From a virus, in the IMG/VR virus record IMGVR_UViG_3300046460_000307, positions 1 through 21,292 of that record: DNA of 21,292 bases; one strand, given 5' to 3'. Numbering within the stretch: the stretch's first letter is position 1; each line of letters opens with the position of its first letter. The notes under the pieces were generated by a model that was given only the letters and a program-made list of their open reading frames with translations, ran no database searches and was not told where the DNA came from. This document shows, one piece after another, positions 18,710 to 21,292 of the stretch. Position numbers and translations under genes: made by a program.

Positions 18710-19453
18710 GTGGAATTGGTATCACTCTGCAAACTTGCGGCAAAAAATATGCAAGAAACAGTGGACCGCCTCGCGTCTAGAGTTACCCCGCCCCAGCTAA
18801 TGAAGATTAACGGGCATCCCCAGATGCGATACCCGGAGAAGACGATTCACCAGGCAATCGTTCTGAAACTTGCCAGGCTGGTAAGCAATCTCAATGCGGC
18901 ACAACTGCTGCTGGATAGAGGATATGTCACTGAGCAGGCCGCCATTCAGCGAATGCTTGACGAAGGAAGTGAAGACGTTACCTTCCTTTCATTTGCCGCG
19001 ATTGATGGTGAGGTCTCGGATTTGCATAAAAACTTCCTTGATGCCTTTTGGGAAGAGGAATTCGACGCGCCGACGCCAACTGCGTCTACTCAAAAAAGGC
19101 AGAGCATTCCCAGATCCAAAATAAACGGCTGGATCGCTCGACATAGATTCTCCGGCCAAGATGAGAGTAGCGGGATCGCGGTTACAAAGACGGTTCACAA
19201 AACGTATTCAGGATATATTCACGGTGCGGCCCCACACATATTGGACCTTTATGGCGGTCTACCGCCGCGATTTCATATGACAGGGATGCTCGGCACGCCG
19301 CGGCACAGGGACCATTCAGATGATCTGCTAAATTATTATTATCGAGTCATTGCGGCCATGGCGTTAGCTGCGAAGTCATTTGGCGACGATAAGTTATTTC
19401 GCGATATCCGCACCTTCTCGATGGAGTTTTCTCGAACTGCGGGCTTGGGCTAA
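18710..19453 (+). CDS. Accessory protein of unknown function, 247 aa
   Basis: The start is taken as GTG 18710 because AAGGAG lies 6 bases before it; a GTG at 18674 has no ribosome site. The product is helical, with 'AIVLKLARLVSNLNAAQLLLDRGYVTEQAAIQRMLDEGSEDVTFLSFAAI' followed by 'KTVHKTYSGYIHGAAPHILDLYGG'. The helix pattern with a late Y-S-x-Y-I-H-G reminds me loosely of DUF5677-type proteins, but this is not secure. Base use is visibly more AT-rich than its neighbours (e.g. AAAAATATG, ATTATTATTATC), which suggests separate acquisition (a moron). It converges with the LexA-boxed gene; their stop codons overlap and no terminator is seen. Confidence 0.6.
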   Translation: MELVSLCKLAAKNMQETVDRLASRVTPPQLMKINGHPQMRYPEKTIHQAIVLKLARLVSNLNAAQLLLDRGYVTEQAAIQRMLDEGSEDVTFLSFAAIDGEVSDLHKNFLDAFWEEEFDAPTPTASTQKRQSIPRSKINGWIARHRFSGQDESSGIAVTKTVHKTYSGYIHGAAPHILDLYGGLPPRFHMTGMLGTPRHRDHSDDLLNYYYRVIAAMALAAKSFGDDKLFRDIRTFSMEFSRTAGLG

Positions 19454-19788
19454 ACTTGCGGACTGTCGATGGATGGCGCCTCGTCCGGAATGAATTGCAG
19501 GCGCCAGGACATCGCGGTGAACTTGCGCGACACATCGTCCAGCTCTAACCCGCTGATCGTCAGCTCGACACCCTCTCCATAGCGCAGCACCGCATCGTAG
19601 AGCGGCGGCACCATGTTTTCGCCACCTGGCCCCAACAGAGTGGCCAGGTAGGTCGTGCGGAGACACTGCTTCAGGTAGTGCTCCTGATAGCGGAAAACCC
19701 CAATCGCGAGCTTTGGCGGCATGGCGAGCCGGTGCCTTGCCAGCGGTCTACCGCCATCCTCAAAAAGTAGCCGAACGACCGCACGCAT
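19450..19788 (-). CDS. SOS-controlled small protein, 112 aa
   Basis: The product (MRAVVRLLFEDGGRPLARHR...) has no domain I recognise. It seems to be alpha/beta with 'YQEHYLKQCLRTTYLATLLG' as a helix and 'AMSWRLQFIP' as a strand. GGAGG precedes the ATG, and a LexA-type box (19803-19824) lies 15 bases upstream, so expression is expected to rise on DNA damage. In temperate phages small LexA-controlled genes often encode antirepressors or repressor inactivators (e.g. 186 Tum, N15 AntC type). That role is a reasonable hypothesis here but not shown by sequence. Confidence 0.6.
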   Translation of the reverse strand: MRAVVRLLFEDGGRPLARHRLAMPPKLAIGVFRYQEHYLKQCLRTTYLATLLGPGGENMVPPLYDAVLRYGEGVELTISGLELDDVSRKFTAMSWRLQFIPDEAPSIDSPQV

Positions 19789-19802
19789 ATTGCCTCCTGC
19801 AA

Positions 19803-19824
19803 ATACTGTATAAAATCACAGTAT
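19803..19824. promoter_or_regulatory. LexA (SOS) box
   Basis: ATACTGT, 8 bases (ATAAAATC), ACAGTAT: CTGT (19806-19809) and ACAG (19818-19821) with N8 and extended symmetric flanks fit the gamma/betaproteobacterial LexA consensus very well. It lies 15 bases before the ATG of the 112 aa gene; TATACT/TATACA elements inside it may be the -10. Confidence 0.88.
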
Positions 19825-19996
19825 AGACTACCCACCCTTGGGCCGCCACTTCCCTTTCAGCATGGCGATGGAGGCCATAGTGCTGACCCGGACACATTTT
19901 CTCACTCATTACAATGTGTGTATTTTTCAATGAGCATCGCCGCCTATAGTGAAAGTCAGCCTTTCGATAATCGTTTGTTTCTATAGGGAGAAGATC

Positions 19997-20395
19997 ATGA
20001 ACAGAAATGTTATCGAAAAAGACATTACGCCTGACAGTATCCAGGTAAATGCAGTCGACATCGTTCCAGGAAAAGTCATCTACTCGAAGGTAAATACGCA
20101 CTACCATATGGTCCGCGCGTTCATTTCCCTTGCTGTGAAGGCCACAGTCAATATCCAGTCCGAAACCGGAGTTGCGGCGAATGGCGATGGTTCCGGCGCC
20201 TCCCATCGGCTAAAAGTTGACAATGTTCAGAAAGACATCGCCGTTGCGACAGACGGTTTTAATGATTGGAATGGCACGGTGCAAACGACAATGGTTTTTG
20301 AAGCCGGCAAAACTTACGACATTCTTGCCCAGGCAGAGTTTCATGATGCTGATCCGATCAATACCAATCTTATAATTAAGGTGCTCAATCTCTAA
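19997..20395 (+). CDS. Beta-rich accessory protein, 132 aa
   Basis: MNRNVIEKDITPDSIQVNAV begins a protein that alternates short strands ('VRAFISLAVKATVNIQSETG', 'TVQTTMVFEAGKTYDILAQAEF', 'NLIIKVLNL'), as in a jelly-roll or Ig-like fold. No signal peptide. AGGGAG lies 6-7 bases before the ATG. It is isolated, with AT-richer codons than the phage core. Function unknown; an accessory gene is likely. Confidence 0.6.
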   Translation: MNRNVIEKDITPDSIQVNAVDIVPGKVIYSKVNTHYHMVRAFISLAVKATVNIQSETGVAANGDGSGASHRLKVDNVQKDIAVATDGFNDWNGTVQTTMVFEAGKTYDILAQAEFHDADPINTNLIIKVLNL

Positions 20396-20415
20396 TTTTG
20401 CGACTCAAGACCACC

Positions 20416-20676
20416 TCAGTCATCCACGGCGGTCACGCCTTCTTGGGGGCGCCAGCGCGCCTCCAGCAGGGCCACAACCTCATGCCCCATTTTCACCTTG
20501 CGCCGCGCGCAGTCGATCTTCATCGCGGTATGCAAGCTCTCGGGAACATCGAACGTCAAGCGCTTGATGGGCTCTGGGGCGTCGCCAGTCGCCCGGTTCT
20601 CGACCCAGTTGTCACTCGCGGGTGGCGACTCGACGCGCGCGGTCGGGCGAGTCCCAAAGGTCACTTTCTTGTTCAT
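20416..20676 (-). CDS. ParA partner, putative ribbon-helix-helix centromere-binding protein
   Basis: The 86 aa product starts MNKKVTFGTRPTARVESPPA and overlaps the ParA stop (ATGA). After an unstructured N-terminus it has 'IKRLTFDVPESLHTAMKIDCARRKVKMGHEVVALLEARW' (residues ~37-76): a strand then two helices, the ribbon-helix-helix layout of ParG-like partners. Such small proteins replace ParB in type Ib partition: they bind the centromere and stimulate ParA. Its target could be upstream of parA, outside the window, or, less likely, the dispersed palindromes. Confidence 0.75.
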   Translation of the reverse strand: MNKKVTFGTRPTARVESPPASDNWVENRATGDAPEPIKRLTFDVPESLHTAMKIDCARRKVKMGHEVVALLEARWRPQEGVTAVDD

Positions 20677-21292
20677 GCCAGATACTCCAAAATTTCCGTG
20701 GCGAGGGCGTGCGTCTCGGTGCTGGCCGGGCTGTCCGGATCTACCTCCCACACCGCCTGGCCGGCCGCAGCCGCCTCGGCAAACACCACGCGCTGCGTCA
20801 CCGCCGAGCCAAGGACGTGCAGCGGGTAGGCGGACAGGGCATCACGCACGTCACGCCCGATGGCCGTATTCACGATTTTGCGGTTAATCGCAAAGCAGGC
20901 TTTCAGGTTTTCCTTAAATACGCGCGCCTCGTCGACCAGCTTGATGATTTCCTCGGCCGCCCAGATGTCGTAGGGTGAGGGCTGCACCGGCACGACGACC
21001 AGATCCGACGCCAGGATGGCAGAGCGGGCCAGGTCAGTCACACGCGGCGGGCCGTCCAGGATCACGATATCGTAGCCGGCGCCGATCGAGACAATCTCCT
21101 TGTGGACCGATGCACGCGGCAGTCCGACAACGGAGAACAGGGCCTCACCCTCGCGCGCCGCCGCCCAGTCCAAGGCACTGCCTTGCGGGTCGATGTCCAC
21201 CAGGAGGACGCGGTGGCCCATCAGGGCATAGCACGCGGCAAGGGCGATGGCGAGCGTGGTCTTCCCCACTCCACCTTTCTGGTTCAGCAGTC
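20673..21292 (-). CDS. parA: ParA partition ATPase (5' end beyond window)
   Basis: About 205 residues are visible and the gene runs off the right edge; probably only a few N-terminal residues are missing, as the first visible codons read LLNQKGGVGKTT, the deviant Walker A. Then 'VLLVDIDPQGSALDW' (Walker A') and 'YDIVILDGPPRVTDLARSAILASDLVVVPVQPS' (Walker B region) follow. It is a small ParA without N-terminal HTH, matching type Ib systems. It moves plasmid copies over the nucleoid with its small partner encoded next. A partition pair next to phage structural genes argues for a plasmid-state prophage. Confidence 0.9.
   Translation of the reverse strand, partial: LLNQKGGVGKTTLAIALAACYALMGHRVLLVDIDPQGSALDWAAAREGEALFSVVGLPRASVHKEIVSIGAGYDIVILDGPPRVTDLARSAILASDLVVVPVQPSPYDIWAAEEIIKLVDEARVFKENLKACFAINRKIVNTAIGRDVRDALSAYPLHVLGSAVTQRVVFAEAAAAGQAVWEVDPDSPASTETHALATEILEYLA

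Noticed and set aside
19981-19996. CTATAGGGAGA before the 132 aa gene looks like the 3' half of a T7 promoter
   Set aside because: The upstream half does not match the T7 consensus, and AGGGAG serves as ribosome binding site; no T7-type polymerase is seen.

Overview
The window looks like part of a tailed temperate phage genome kept as a plasmid (a phage-plasmid), or a plasmid-like prophage. It holds a nearly complete siphophage-type head and neck gene block (small and large terminase, portal, scaffold, HK97-fold capsid, connectors, tail tube), all read from the minus strand. A ParA plus small partner partition pair sits at the right edge, and no integrase is visible. Base composition is GC-rich and a LexA box of the CTGT-N8-ACAG type is present. 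Both suggest a beta- or gammaproteobacterial host, but the species cannot be named from the sequence alone.

Layout, right to left along the minus strand. 14472-10075 is an early or accessory operon of tightly overlapping genes: a ParB-like domain protein, a CxxC mini-protein, an Acb2-like anti-CBASS nucleotide sponge, a two-helix membrane protein, a second ParB-like protein, a 52 aa phage protein, an ABC-type ATPase, a thioredoxin, a GNAT-fold transferase-like protein and a winged-helix protein. 9989-9651 is an orphan. 9554-7663 is terminase, 7615-5993 portal, 5921-5049 scaffold, 4923-3988 capsid and 3907-764 connector and neck proteins. 679-167 is the tail tube, and 74 to the left edge is the start of the next tail gene. 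On the plus strand an SF2 helicase (14548-16284) diverges from the accessory operon. 16327-18659 holds small genes: two duplicated 66/67 aa minus-strand cassettes, a small membrane protein, and a plus-strand operon of a possible DNA-binding protein plus three short related proteins. 18710-20395 carries accessory genes: an AT-richer 247 aa protein, a LexA-boxed 112 aa gene and a 132 aa beta-rich protein. 20416-21292 is the partition operon.

The most striking feature is not a gene. An 18 bp palindrome (consensus TAAGTCA-CCGG-TGACTTA) recurs ten times, almost always at a transcription-unit boundary. At eight of the ten sites it overlaps or abuts a recognisable sigma70 promoter: across the -35, inside the 17-18 bp spacer, or at +1. 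It accompanies the promoters for tail tube, connector, capsid (two copies), portal, terminase, the accessory operon, the helicase and a small membrane protein. This is the layout expected of a dispersed repressor regulon, like P1 C1 operators or mycobacteriophage stoperators. It could alternatively be a set of scattered partition sites like those of N15. No gene in the window can be assigned as its binding protein. At two or three of these promoters a hairpin or terminator lies between the start site and the gene. The ABC ATPase, GNAT, thioredoxin and ParB-like cluster is a candidate DNA modification or processing system, and the LexA-boxed gene is a candidate SOS-induced switch.
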